Shown one piece after another: positions 7,775-16,746 of a stretch of 57,203 nt of DNA (the first letter of the stretch is position 1; each line of letters opens with the position of its first letter). The stretch is from Candidatus Saccharimonadota bacterium (GTDB lineage: Bacteria > Patescibacteriota > Saccharimonadia > Saccharimonadales > Saccharimonadaceae), in the NCBI GenBank assembly GCA_028288995.1, contig JAQGHF010000004.1:1-57203 (forward strand), in the 5' to 3' direction. Under the pieces are notes generated by a model. That model ran no database searches. It had not been told where the DNA came from and saw only the letters and a program-made list of their open reading frames with translations. A program made the position numbers and the translations under genes.

Positions 7775-9241
7775 TTAGTTCAAGATCATCGTAACGCGTT
7801 GTAACTGATAGCCATTACCAGATTTCGCAATACCATAGAGGTACTTGCCGTTTTGGCTGAGTGTCGCATCAAACCCAGGTTCCATTGTCATAATCACATG
7901 TGTGTTGGTGCCGTCGAATTCACGAATCGAGAGATGTCCATCATAGACTGCCCATAGGTAAGCGTCGTCAAGCCACTGCAGCGTGTGCGGCGTCGTTTCG
8001 GTCGTCGCGATCGTCGAGTCAGTCTCGCGCATGTACTCAACTTCATAGCTGACAAAGTTAAGCCCAGACTGTACGACGAGGTGATCGCCATCTACACTAA
8101 ACTGTGTTGTATCAACATTGGATGACACCTTTAATTCTGCGTATGACTTAAGACTTGCGCTCGTCGTATCCGTTGAAGCAGGGTAGCGTCCCTTTAAAAC
8201 GGTCACTTTCAACCCTTCTGAGATCGCAACGTAATCGTCGCTGTGATACTGCGTCGCGGCGATCGTCAGTGGCGTCGTGAGATCATTAATGGTGCGAAGG
8301 ACGTGCGATGATTCATCTCCTTCACGATAGATACCAGCAACTTGGTGCGCAGCATTATTTGGATCCGTGCCCGTGTAGGTCACAACCGTGGTATCAAACA
8401 AGTTGAAGTTTTTCACGTTCGACACGAGACCACGTGAGATAGTCGCATTCGAAAGATCGAGTTTACGAATCGTCCCGTCAGTCAAACCATATAGTGTTGA
8501 ACCACTTGTTCCAGAGAATTTTAGTTCAGACAACGAAATACTCAGCAGCGTCGATACGTTGATGCTTGTCGCAACGTCTTGCGTATCAACCACGATGTAC
8601 TCAGATTTGTCATTAAAGGTATGCTTGACGATCACGTAGCGACCATCCTGATCCCAGCTTTCCATCGTAAAGGTATGTGTCACACCTTCTGTCGTTGCAT
8701 CACTATACAGCGTCGTCGGTAAAGTAATAGTCGTTGACTTCACTTGTTGAGAGCGAAGATCAACCAGCTGGAATAATGGCGTATCAGCTTTTTCTTGGAC
8801 CATCAGCCATTTGTAATCAGGTGACGCTTTTTCGCCGTATACAGACGCATAATTCGCGACAGACTCAGTCTGAAGGTTCTTTGGAACAAGAAGGAGGTAA
8901 TCAAGCCATTCGAGTGTCCCAGCTTTGACGTTCAGGGTCTTCGACCACGTTTCATAGCCAGACTTATTAACGACAAATTGGTGCTTTCCCGCAACAACCG
9001 TTTGCTTTGAAGGTGTATTAGAGTTAATTGATTTGCCGTCGATCGCGACATCTGCACCATTTGGCTTTGAATCGAATTGAACCAAGGCACCTTGCTCGAG
9101 GCGACCTTTATCACTGTCGACGCGATACCCAAGAATAAATAGGATAGTTCCGGCAACGATAACGACAACAGCGAGGATCATGACTGTATAGGTAATAATA
9201 CGACGGACGAGCAATTGTCTTTTTGTAGGACGTTTAAACAT
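7775..9241 (-). CDS. PEGA-domain membrane-anchored protein
   Basis: 488 residues from ATG 9241, selected because AAAGGGAG precedes it by a few bases with TATACT at 9254-9259. A basic cytoplasmic tail is followed by one N-terminal helix (IITYTVMILAVVVIVAGTIL). Next comes a PEGA-type repeat at roughly residues 57-110 (FDSKPNGADVAIDGK ... VVNKSGYETWSKTLNVKAG). The remaining 350 residues look like a beta-propeller-like extracellular domain with repeated short strands. PEGA proteins are usually surface-exposed and of unknown role. It converges with the sortase gene 18 nt away; anchoring by the sortase is not indicated. Confidence 0.75.
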   Translation of the reverse strand: MFKRPTKRQLLVRRIITYTVMILAVVVIVAGTILFILGYRVDSDKGRLEQGALVQFDSKPNGADVAIDGKSINSNTPSKQTVVAGKHQFVVNKSGYETWSKTLNVKAGTLEWLDYLLLVPKNLQTESVANYASVYGEKASPDYKWLMVQEKADTPLFQLVDLRSQQVKSTTITLPTTLYSDATTEGVTHTFTMESWDQDGRYVIVKHTFNDKSEYIVVDTQDVATSINVSTLLSISLSELKFSGTSGSTLYGLTDGTIRKLDLSNATISRGLVSNVKNFNLFDTTVVTYTGTDPNNAAHQVAGIYREGDESSHVLRTINDLTTPLTIAATQYHSDDYVAISEGLKVTVLKGRYPASTDTTSASLKSYAELKVSSNVDTTQFSVDGDHLVVQSGLNFVSYEVEYMRETDSTIATTETTPHTLQWLDDAYLWAVYDGHLSIREFDGTNTHVIMTMEPGFDATLSQNGKYLYGIAKSGNGYQLQRVTMILN

Positions 9242-9392
9242 AATTCTCCCTTTAGTATAAATCATGTGCAGTAGTCTGCACACATTTTAAAATCAGGGCT
9301 TGCATAAGCGTAATGATACTTCTAATATAAGTGATAATGTATGCGGGCAAATCCCATACTTCATTTTGACCTGCGAGGAATAAAAAAATTGT

Positions 9393-10346
9393 ATGCAAGC
9401 GAATAAAACGGTAGAAATTAACGGGCGTCTTTATGACGCCGTTACTGGTCTACTAGTCGACAAATCAACAAAATCGAAAGAGAAACCAGTCTCTCCTGCA
9501 ATTGTCAAAAAGCGTGCAGCAGAAGTTGCCGCACAAAGCATTCATACGCAGACACAACGCTCGCAGACACTCAATCGTCGTGCTGCAAAGAAAGTTATTC
9601 CTACAGTTGCGAGACGCCCAAAAACAGGTCAGCATATGGATATTACTCGTAGCTCAAAAATTGCGAGATTTGCTCCACACCCAGTTGCTGCACCTGAAAA
9701 TAAGTCAGTATCAACACCTGACATTGCACCAAAGATACATCCACTTGTTGCACGTGCACATGCTCGCATGTCAAAGCCAATTATTTCTGCAGCTGTATCC
9801 AAGACTTCGAAGCAGATCAAAGACGAGGCAATCTCTAAAGCCATTACCACACCAACCGTTAAACCTGCGAAATCAAAACGCGGCTTCCACTGGTCTCGAC
9901 GATTTACCATTGTTACTGCTATTTTTGCCGTTCTTATTATTGGCGCATACTTAACCTACGTGAACATCCCGAGTATTTCAGTCGGCTTTGCGGCCTCACA
10001 AGCAGGCATCAACGCAACCTACCCGCAGTACAAGCCGGATGGTTACCACCTCAGCCAACCAGTCACATATAGTGATGGAACCGTCACGCTAAAGTTCAAG
10101 TCAAACTCTGACAACAGCCAATATTCAGTCATTCAAACCCGTAGTTCATGGGACTCATCTGCGGTCCTCACGAACATCGTCAAGAAAGCTGCTGGTGACA
10201 ACTACATCACCACACAAGAAAGTGGTCTGACTATTTATTCATACGACAACAACGCAACCTGGGTCAACGGCGGTATTCTTTATACAATCGAAAGCAACGC
10301 ACCACTTTCTGGTGAACAAATTCGCCACATCGCTACCAGTCTATAG
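9393..10346 (+). CDS. Membrane protein with DUF4367-like C-terminal domain
   Basis: 317 residues. About 170 N-terminal residues are Lys/Ala/Pro-rich and disordered, followed by one membrane helix (FTIVTAIFAVLIIGAYLTYV). The extracellular domain (YPQYKPDGYHLSQPVTYSDG ... WVNGGILYTIESNAPLSGEQ) resembles DUF4367, found at the C-terminus of anti-sigma-like and lipoprotein-type surface proteins. No sigma factor is adjacent. The next gene is gltX. The domain assignment is by pattern only. Confidence 0.65.
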   Translation: MQANKTVEINGRLYDAVTGLLVDKSTKSKEKPVSPAIVKKRAAEVAAQSIHTQTQRSQTLNRRAAKKVIPTVARRPKTGQHMDITRSSKIARFAPHPVAAPENKSVSTPDIAPKIHPLVARAHARMSKPIISAAVSKTSKQIKDEAISKAITTPTVKPAKSKRGFHWSRRFTIVTAIFAVLIIGAYLTYVNIPSISVGFAASQAGINATYPQYKPDGYHLSQPVTYSDGTVTLKFKSNSDNSQYSVIQTRSSWDSSAVLTNIVKKAAGDNYITTQESGLTIYSYDNNATWVNGGILYTIESNAPLSGEQIRHIATSL

Positions 10347-10409
10347 TAAGGTCTTCGGCAGAGACTCATCTCTGTAAATACGAAGCGACATCTGTTATAC
10401 TAGCGACAA

Positions 10410-11852
10410 ATGTCAGATCTTATTATTCGTACACGATTTGCTCCAAGTCCAACTGGTTTTATGCATGTCGGCGGTATTCGTACCGCACTATTTGCCTGGT
10501 TTGTCGCACGGCAAGCTAATGGCGCTTTTATCCTTCGCCTCGAAGATACCGATCAAAAGAGGGAAGTAGAAGGATCCGCTGATCACATCCTGAAGGCACT
10601 TGGTGCGCTCGGTATTACGCACGACGAAGGACCAGATATTGGCGGTCCATACGCACCATACAAACAGAGCGAACGACTAGAAATCTATAAAGCATGGGCA
10701 AAAAAACTGATTGACAGCGGTCGAGCATACGCCGATCCATATACACCAGCCGAGTTGGACGCATTTCGTGAGTCAGCACGCGCCAACAAGAAAGCATTTC
10801 TGTACCGTGATCACCGTCCTGAAACTCCACCAGCCTGGGATGGTTCAACGCCGCTTCGATTAAGGTCTGATCCAAAAGCATATAACTGGCATGACGAAGT
10901 GCTCGGCGACCTTTCAACAGGACCAGAAGTTATTGACGATATTATTCTTATAAAGTCTGATGGCTTTCCAACCTACAACTTTGCACACATCGTTGACGAC
11001 GCTGAAATGAAGATCAGCCATATCATTCGCGGTCAAGAGTTCATCGCCAGCCAGCCGAATTACTTAAATATCTACGAAGCTCTTGGTCTCGATCTTCCGA
11101 TTTTCGCGACCATGCCACACATCATGGCAGAATCAGGGAACAAAAAACTTGGCAAGCGCGACGGTGCGAAGGACGTCCTTGATTACTTAAATGATGGGTA
11201 CTTACCAGAGACAATGATCAATTTCATTGCTAGCCTTGGTTGGAACGACGGCACTGAACAAGAAATTTTTACAGTCCCAGAGCTTATCAAAAAGTTTAGC
11301 CTCGACCGTGTACAAAAAAGTGGTGCACGTTTCGACGAGAAGCGTCTCGAATGGATGAACGGTCAACACATTCGTCTGCTGACACTCGATGATTTGTATG
11401 AACGGGTTACTGATTTTTGGCCTGCGTCTGCCGTAACTGCCAGTGAAGAATTAAAGAAGCACGTCCTTGCATTAGTACAAGACCGTCTCAAAACATTAAA
11501 AGATCTTGCGATACTGACCGACTATTTCTTCGCAGAGCCAAAAGCCGACTGGTCTATGATCGAGAACAACAAACAACTTGCGCAACTTCCAAAAGGCGAA
11601 TTAAAACAGCTCCTCCAAGCTTCATTTGAAGCCCTTGGTGAAGTGAGTACTAGTGACTTCACGCCAGAAGCAGTCCAAGAAACCTTGAACCAACTACTCG
11701 TCACCACTGGTCAGAAACCAGGTATCCTCTTTAGTCTCATTCGCACCGTCGTATCATGGGCACCATTCAGCCCGGCGCTCGATCACACACTCTCGGTGCT
11801 TGGTAAAGAAACCAGTCTCGCCCGACTCGACGCAGCAATTAAAGATCTCTAA
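10410..11852 (+). CDS. gltX: Glutamyl-tRNA synthetase
   Basis: 480 residues, normal for bacterial GluRS. It charges tRNA-Glu, and in organisms with GatCAB often tRNA-Gln too. The class I signature reads PSPTGFMHVGGIRTALFAW, with HVGG in the HIGH position as in many GluRS. RLEDTDQ follows, and the KMSKS loop appears as KKLGKRDGA at about residue 245. The C-terminal half is the helical anticodon-binding domain. The ATG is 8 nt after a TATACT box (10396-10401) with no Shine-Dalgarno, so it is probably leaderless. Its cognate tRNA-Glu(CTC) lies 4 kb downstream. Confidence 0.96.
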   Translation: MSDLIIRTRFAPSPTGFMHVGGIRTALFAWFVARQANGAFILRLEDTDQKREVEGSADHILKALGALGITHDEGPDIGGPYAPYKQSERLEIYKAWAKKLIDSGRAYADPYTPAELDAFRESARANKKAFLYRDHRPETPPAWDGSTPLRLRSDPKAYNWHDEVLGDLSTGPEVIDDIILIKSDGFPTYNFAHIVDDAEMKISHIIRGQEFIASQPNYLNIYEALGLDLPIFATMPHIMAESGNKKLGKRDGAKDVLDYLNDGYLPETMINFIASLGWNDGTEQEIFTVPELIKKFSLDRVQKSGARFDEKRLEWMNGQHIRLLTLDDLYERVTDFWPASAVTASEELKKHVLALVQDRLKTLKDLAILTDYFFAEPKADWSMIENNKQLAQLPKGELKQLLQASFEALGEVSTSDFTPEAVQETLNQLLVTTGQKPGILFSLIRTVVSWAPFSPALDHTLSVLGKETSLARLDAAIKDL

Positions 11853-11894
11853 AGAGTTACAAAGCGTAACCACTTTGCTATAATGACCCGTAGC

Positions 11895-13004
11895 ATGCGC
11901 TCACTGTTTAAACGAAAATCGGACACGGTTCAATTAGATGGTCCAAAAGGTCCTAATTGGTTTCGTCGTCACAAAAAACTCTCGATTATCTTTATCGTCA
12001 TCGCGGGACTTTTGGTAGCTGGCGGAACAGCTACAGCACTCTATTTTATAAATAAAAAACCCGCTGCCAGCCCCGCTCCAGCGAAAGTCGTCACTGTCAT
12101 TAAACCAGTACCTGTGAAATATTACTCACCGCTGACAGGAGAAGAGGTGCCTACCCAAGCCGCAACCACGCAGGCCGTCACCGCTGTGATGATCGAAAAC
12201 AGCCCAGATGCTCGTCCACAATCAGGATTAAAAGATGCCGGTGTCGTCTTTGAAGCAATCGCCGAAGGTGGAATTACTCGCTTTGCCATTCTTTACCAAC
12301 AAGAGAAACCAGCGCTCATCGGACCAGTTCGTAGTGTTCGACTGTATTATGTCGACTGGCTGGCCGCATTCAACGCCAGTATTGCGCACGTTGGCGGAAG
12401 TCTTGCAGCCCTTAATGAAGTCCGAAACGGAAATTATCGTGACATTGACCAATTCTTCAACGGCAGTTATTATTACCGCGCGGCGGATCGCTATGCACCA
12501 CACAACGTCTATACGACATCCGAAAAGCTTGATGCGCTGAATGCTTCAAAAGGCTACATGACCTCAACATTTACTGGCTTTACACGAAAAGACAGCGTCG
12601 CAGCAAAAACACCGACCGCCACATCTATGAGCGTTAACATTAGCAGTGCCCTCTATGACAGCTCGTATGCATACAACGCAACGACCAATACCTATGACCG
12701 TTCAGAAGGTGGAGCGCCACACCTCGACCGAGAAGGCGGGCAAATTAGCCCTCGTGTCGTCATCGTCATGACTATTCCAGAACGAACCGTCCTCGAAGAT
12801 GGCTACCGTGAACAAATTGATGCAATCGGCAGCGGTAAGGCAGTGATCTTCCAAGACGGAACCGTACAGGAAGTCACCTGGTCAAAGGCGAGTATGCTTG
12901 ATCAAATTAAATTCACTGATGCCGGTGGCAAAGATGTGCCACTAGCGCGTGGGCAGACATGGCTGACGTCCGTACCGGAAGACGGAGGAGTCACGTGGCA
13001 GTAG
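11895..13004 (+). CDS. DUF3048 (YerB-like) membrane-anchored protein
   Basis: 369 residues from ATG 11895. The ATG at 11883 overlaps the TATAAT box (11879-11884) and cannot be the start if that box is used. One N-terminal helix (LSIIFIVIAGLLVAGGTATA) anchors an extracellular domain with the DUF3048 hallmarks: SPLTGEEVP, AVMIENSPDARPQSGLKDAG, EGGITRFAILYQ, GPVRSVRLYY. YerB-family proteins are surface proteins of unknown biochemistry. The gene overlaps the following histidine kinase by 10 nt, so it may be a sensed or accessory component of that signalling unit. Confidence 0.85.
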   Translation: MRSLFKRKSDTVQLDGPKGPNWFRRHKKLSIIFIVIAGLLVAGGTATALYFINKKPAASPAPAKVVTVIKPVPVKYYSPLTGEEVPTQAATTQAVTAVMIENSPDARPQSGLKDAGVVFEAIAEGGITRFAILYQQEKPALIGPVRSVRLYYVDWLAAFNASIAHVGGSLAALNEVRNGNYRDIDQFFNGSYYYRAADRYAPHNVYTTSEKLDALNASKGYMTSTFTGFTRKDSVAAKTPTATSMSVNISSALYDSSYAYNATTNTYDRSEGGAPHLDREGGQISPRVVIVMTIPERTVLEDGYREQIDAIGSGKAVIFQDGTVQEVTWSKASMLDQIKFTDAGGKDVPLARGQTWLTSVPEDGGVTWQ

Positions 13005-14578
13005 ATAAACCGCAGAAATTTGCGAAGGATTTTTGGCCTTATTTTTACCGCGTTATTGCGACCGTTATTGTTACCTCACAGTTAATCGTATTGATTGTGA
13101 TTGCAGTGATTCTGTACATGTTCAATTTCCATGAGACAAATATGTTGGCATTCGTTGGCATTCTTATTGCTGAAGCCATCCTCGGAACCGTCTCTTCTAT
13201 TGCGATCTACAAATTAGCATCACAACCTATCAAAGACCTCCTCGCAGCCATCGTTCATATTTCTGGTGAGCCAACTGCAACAACACCGCCAAACCCCAAT
13301 GACAAGCGATTCGAACAGAGTGGATTTAAAGACGTCCTTCAGACGATTTACCAACTTGCCAGCAACAACAAAGAACCTGGCACGATGCTTTCTTCAGCAC
13401 CGGTCGCAGTTGCCGCTGCGGTTGCCACACCTCAGCCTATGATAAAACCAGCAACCACCATGCTTGAGTCCGCCCTGAACGAAACGTCATGTGGCTTTGT
13501 TGTCATGAATCACGAACGCAAGATTACCTTTTCGAACAAAGCAGCGCCGCTGAATGTTGACTCAAACGGAGTATCATCACTGAGCTTGATCTTTAACGGT
13601 CAAGAAACGCTTGATGCCTGGTTAGAGGATTGCGACAAGAATGCTGTCCACGCAGAGCGAACGTGGGCACGCCTTCCAAACAAGCTTCCAGAAGAAGAAG
13701 GTCGTCGCTTCTTTGATGTGATCGCTTCATACGACAAGGGCGCTGAAAGTGAAGTCGTCCTGACGCTCATCGATCGAACAAGTATCTACGAGGTCGGCGA
13801 GCAAGAGCTTGACTTTATCGCGTTTGCTGCGCATGAACTTCGTGGACCAATTACCGTTATTCGTGGCTACCTTGATGTGCTGGAGGATGAATTAGATGAT
13901 GTGTTGAAAGATGACCAGCATGAACTCTTCCGTCGTTTGACAGTATCTGCGAATCGTTTGTCAGGCTATATCAATAACATTCTTAATACATCACGCTATG
14001 ACCGACGCCATCTGAAAATGCACCTTTCCGAAACAACCGTCGCTGAAATCTACGACACCATTCGTGACGACATGGACCTTCGTGCCAGTGCACAGAACCG
14101 TATGCTATCAGTAAACATCCCGACCGACCTCCCGACCATAGCAGGTGACCCTGCAAGCCTTAGCGAAGTCTTTGGTAACCTGATCGACAATGCCATCAAG
14201 TATAGCAACGAGGGTGGTGCTATCGCAGTCACAGCGGCACCAAAAGGTGACATGGTCGAAGTTGTCGTCGAAGACCACGGTATCGGTATGCCAGCTAATG
14301 TCATCGGCAACTTATTCCAGAAGTTCTACCGTTCACACCGATCACGAGAAACGGTTGCTGGAACGGGCATCGGTCTGTATATCTCAAAAGCAATCGTCGA
14401 GTCACACGGTGGTAACATCGGCGTACGTAGTGAAGATGGACGGGGATCAACCTTCACTGTTTCACTACCAACCTTTAAATCAGTTGCAGACAAACTGAAA
14501 GCAGGCAATAATAGTAATGAAGGATTAATCGATCAGGGGTCTGGTTGGATTAAGAACCACTCAATGTACAGAGGATAA
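12995..14578 (+). CDS. Membrane histidine kinase with PAS-like domain
   Basis: 527 residues from GTG 12995, chosen because GGAGGAG (12984-12990) sits just upstream inside the previous gene; the ATG at 12959 lacks a site. Two membrane helices (about residues 18-43 and 49-73) are followed by a linker. A PAS-like fold (SCGFVVMNHERKITFSN) comes next. The HisKA box FAAHELRGPITVIRGYL carries phospho-acceptor His280, and the HATPase boxes are N (NLIDNAIKYS), G1 (DHGIGMP) and G2 (GTGIGLYIS). No extracellular sensor loop is evident between the helices, so the signal may be intramembrane or cytoplasmic. A REC gene follows after 25 nt. Confidence 0.92.
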   Translation: MAVDKPQKFAKDFWPYFYRVIATVIVTSQLIVLIVIAVILYMFNFHETNMLAFVGILIAEAILGTVSSIAIYKLASQPIKDLLAAIVHISGEPTATTPPNPNDKRFEQSGFKDVLQTIYQLASNNKEPGTMLSSAPVAVAAAVATPQPMIKPATTMLESALNETSCGFVVMNHERKITFSNKAAPLNVDSNGVSSLSLIFNGQETLDAWLEDCDKNAVHAERTWARLPNKLPEEEGRRFFDVIASYDKGAESEVVLTLIDRTSIYEVGEQELDFIAFAAHELRGPITVIRGYLDVLEDELDDVLKDDQHELFRRLTVSANRLSGYINNILNTSRYDRRHLKMHLSETTVAEIYDTIRDDMDLRASAQNRMLSVNIPTDLPTIAGDPASLSEVFGNLIDNAIKYSNEGGAIAVTAAPKGDMVEVVVEDHGIGMPANVIGNLFQKFYRSHRSRETVAGTGIGLYISKAIVESHGGNIGVRSEDGRGSTFTVSLPTFKSVADKLKAGNNSNEGLIDQGSGWIKNHSMYRG

Positions 14579-14603
14579 ATAGGGATAAAACAGGAATACA
14601 CAC

Positions 14604-14987
14604 ATGGCAATTAAAACGATACTTATTGTAGAAGACGACCGATTCATTGGTGAAATGTACGTCCGCAGCCTCAAAAAGGCTAATTACACGGTTGATTGGA
14701 TGGTGGATGGTAACGATGGTCTGATCGCAGCACGCAACAAACAATACGACCTGATTCTGTTGGACGTCATGCTACCTGAACGGCGGGGGAGCGATATCCT
14801 CGAAGCCCTCCGCGGCGGCGCTGAAGATCTCATCCCTCATTCTAGGGTGCTGATCTTAACTAATTTTGAACAAGATGACGAATCTCGCATGGCGATGGAG
14901 AAAAAAGCTGATGGCTACCTCATCAAAGCCGAGATCACACCAAGCAAACTACTGTCTGTCATCGCGCAATTAGATAAACCGTCGTAA
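14604..14987 (+). CDS. Single-domain response regulator (REC only)
   Basis: 127 residues, just one receiver domain. The acidic pocket is VEDD (residues 9-12), the phospho-acceptor is Asp54 in LILLDVMLPE, the Thr is in ILTNF and the Lys in LIKAE. There is no output domain, so it must act by protein-protein contact or as a phosphotransfer step. An AGGA site lies 8 nt before the ATG. It is placed between a kinase and a membrane protein and is very likely the kinase's partner. Confidence 0.92.
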   Translation: MAIKTILIVEDDRFIGEMYVRSLKKANYTVDWMVDGNDGLIAARNKQYDLILLDVMLPERRGSDILEALRGGAEDLIPHSRVLILTNFEQDDESRMAMEKKADGYLIKAEITPSKLLSVIAQLDKPS

Positions 14988-14991
14988 TAGC

Positions 14992-15639
14992 ATGGCCGAA
15001 AACCATTACGTCGATTCGAAGGACCAACACGAAGCCGCACAAGGTGTTGAAGATCACAGCGAACTAACGGTATTCTACGCCAAGGCAAAGGAAGAAGACC
15101 TCGGACCATGGATGCAAGAAGACGATCGCCAAGCAGCCATGGAAAAAGAACGTAATAACGTCATCGCTGGGCTCCGTAAATCTTCTATTTTAGTTGGACT
15201 CTGCATGAGTCTCCCAGTTGTGCTAGGGCTGCTTTTAGGGCAACTCGCACTGATTCGTGATACCTTCAATCAGACCGATGCAATGATACTTGCATTCCTA
15301 CTACTCTTTTTATTAGCGGGGCTACTCGGAATAACGTACGCATTATTTAGATGGATAGGAAAGACCTTCCATAAGCATACTGTTCGGGCGTTACCGATCA
15401 CTCTGACAACACTCCTCAGTTTATTCTTCCTCATCATGCCGTTATTCCGCATCACAGGAACGTATATTGGAGGAGTCATCGGATATAGCATCGCATTAGG
15501 CGTACTTGTGGTTATTGGAATACTTATTACGCTAACTTCTATCTTTACGTGGACGGCAGCAAGAATCCACCCTCTCGCGAAAATCCTTATTTTAGTGCTA
15601 ATTTTCGGCGTATCAGTTGCCGTGGCATATCTGGCTTAA
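14992..15639 (+). CDS. Five-helix membrane protein
   Basis: 215 residues. An acidic soluble N-terminus of about 60 residues (HYVDSKDQHEAAQGVEDH) is followed by five predicted membrane helices: SSILVGLCMSLPVVLGLLL, MILAFLLLFLLAGLLGITY, ITLTTLLSLFFLIMPLF, GYSIALGVLVVIGILITL, and AKILILVLIFGVSVAVAYLA. It starts 4 nt after the REC stop, in the same operon as DUF3048, kinase and REC. The family is not recognised. It could be the effector or sensor of this signalling unit. Confidence 0.75.
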   Translation: MAENHYVDSKDQHEAAQGVEDHSELTVFYAKAKEEDLGPWMQEDDRQAAMEKERNNVIAGLRKSSILVGLCMSLPVVLGLLLGQLALIRDTFNQTDAMILAFLLLFLLAGLLGITYALFRWIGKTFHKHTVRALPITLTTLLSLFFLIMPLFRITGTYIGGVIGYSIALGVLVVIGILITLTSIFTWTAARIHPLAKILILVLIFGVSVAVAYLA

Positions 15640-15692
15640 CTGGACATTACCACTGTTATTTGGTATATTAGGCAAGTTCAACAAACCATCGT

Positions 15693-15767
15693 GGTCTCAT
15701 CGTCTAACGGTTAGGACACCAGGTTCTCATCCTGGCAATTGGAGTTCGATTCTCCATGAGATCACCA
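15693..15767 (+). tRNA. tRNA-Glu (anticodon CTC)
   Basis: Acceptor GGTCTCA pairs with TGAGATC (one G-U). The D-arm has TCTAACGGTTAGGACA. The anticodon stem CCAGG/CCTGG holds loop TTCTCAT, giving CTC. The T-arm is GGAGTTCGATTCTCC. The CCA end is encoded. It borders the restriction-modification cassette and may be its insertion target. Confidence 0.96.
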
Positions 15768-15771
15768 AGAT

Positions 15772-15820
15772 TATCCTATATATAGAAGTCTCCGATTAGG
15801 AGACTTCTATATATAGGATA
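15772..15820. terminator. 22-bp perfect hairpin after tRNA-Glu
   Basis: Arms 15772-15793 and 15799-15820 are perfectly complementary with a 5-nt loop GATTA. It begins 5 nt after the tRNA's CCA and is followed by TTTG. It is a strong terminator, and also marks the left edge of the AT-richer restriction-modification segment. Confidence 0.75.
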
Positions 15821-15885
15821 TTTGTTATGCATAAACTATACTAAGTATAAGATAGTTCATTTGATTGATAGGGGCGGAAAATCTA

Positions 15886-16746
15886 ATGGGGGACGATGTC
15901 CAGTACAATTCACTGACTGCATTCGAGGGTATTCTTAATGAGCCCTTTGCAACTGTAAATCCAGCTCGGATTTCAAACAACCGTGTAAATAACACGGGTG
16001 ATGCACTTGAGATTTTTATTAAAGATGCGTACTCTGGGCTGCTCGGTAGCAATATCTCACTAGACGACAAAGAGCTAAATCATTATCCTAAAGTATTCTC
16101 CTGGCTGGGTAATTCAGGAAACCCCCCGGATAGCCTTTTAAAGAATGGCGACGGTATCGAAGTAAAGAAAATCGAATCACTTAACGCAGGTATTTTTCTA
16201 AACAGCTCTTTTCCAAAAGATAAATTACATATCGATGATTCTAGAGTTGCGTCTGGAGCAAAATCAGCAGAACAATGGACCGAAAGAGATATAGTTTATG
16301 CAATTGGTACGGTAAGCGAAAATGAGCTTAAGAGGCTTTGGCTCATATATGGCGACTGCTATGCGGCGTCAAGAGAAACATACGAAAGTCTTATAAAGAT
16401 CATCAGCGACGGTGTAAAAACTATACCGGATGTTGAGTTCCATGACACAAACGAATTGGCACAGGTGAAGAAAGTTGATCCACTAGGAATTACCGATCTT
16501 CGGGTAAGGGGCATGTGGCAAATACAAAACCCCTCACGTCTTTACTCGAACCTAGTAAACGATACTGAACGGCGACAATATTATATGTTGATGCGAGAAG
16601 AAAAGTATCAAAGTTTTAATGAAGAACAAAGAAATAGAATGGAAAGTATAGACAAGGAAGGCTATCAAAATAGCATTATCGAGATTCGTAATCCAGATAA
16701 TCCAGCCCAATTGATGAAAGCGAGGTTTATAAAATATGAAATTTAA
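15886..16746 (+). CDS. Type II restriction endonuclease, NgoPII-like
   Basis: 286 residues from ATG 15886; a TTG at 15865 is the alternative. The PD-(D/E)xK nuclease core is readable as GNPPDSLLKNGDGIEVKKIE, with Asp82, Glu92 and Lys94. The segment resembles NgoPII-type enzymes, which cut GGCC. It overlaps a C5-methyltransferase of the HaeIII type by 11 nt, the classic arrangement of a type II system. Codons are richer in AGA, ATA and AAA than in neighbouring genes, pointing to horizontal acquisition. The nuclease call is firm from context; the NgoPII subfamily assignment is from memory of family motifs. Confidence 0.8.
   Translation: MGDDVQYNSLTAFEGILNEPFATVNPARISNNRVNNTGDALEIFIKDAYSGLLGSNISLDDKELNHYPKVFSWLGNSGNPPDSLLKNGDGIEVKKIESLNAGIFLNSSFPKDKLHIDDSRVASGAKSAEQWTERDIVYAIGTVSENELKRLWLIYGDCYAASRETYESLIKIISDGVKTIPDVEFHDTNELAQVKKVDPLGITDLRVRGMWQIQNPSRLYSNLVNDTERRQYYMLMREEKYQSFNEEQRNRMESIDKEGYQNSIIEIRNPDNPAQLMKARFIKYEI

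Noticed and set aside
12235-12540. 101-codon ORF inside the DUF3048 gene
   Set aside because: It is out of frame within a conserved domain and has no start signal.
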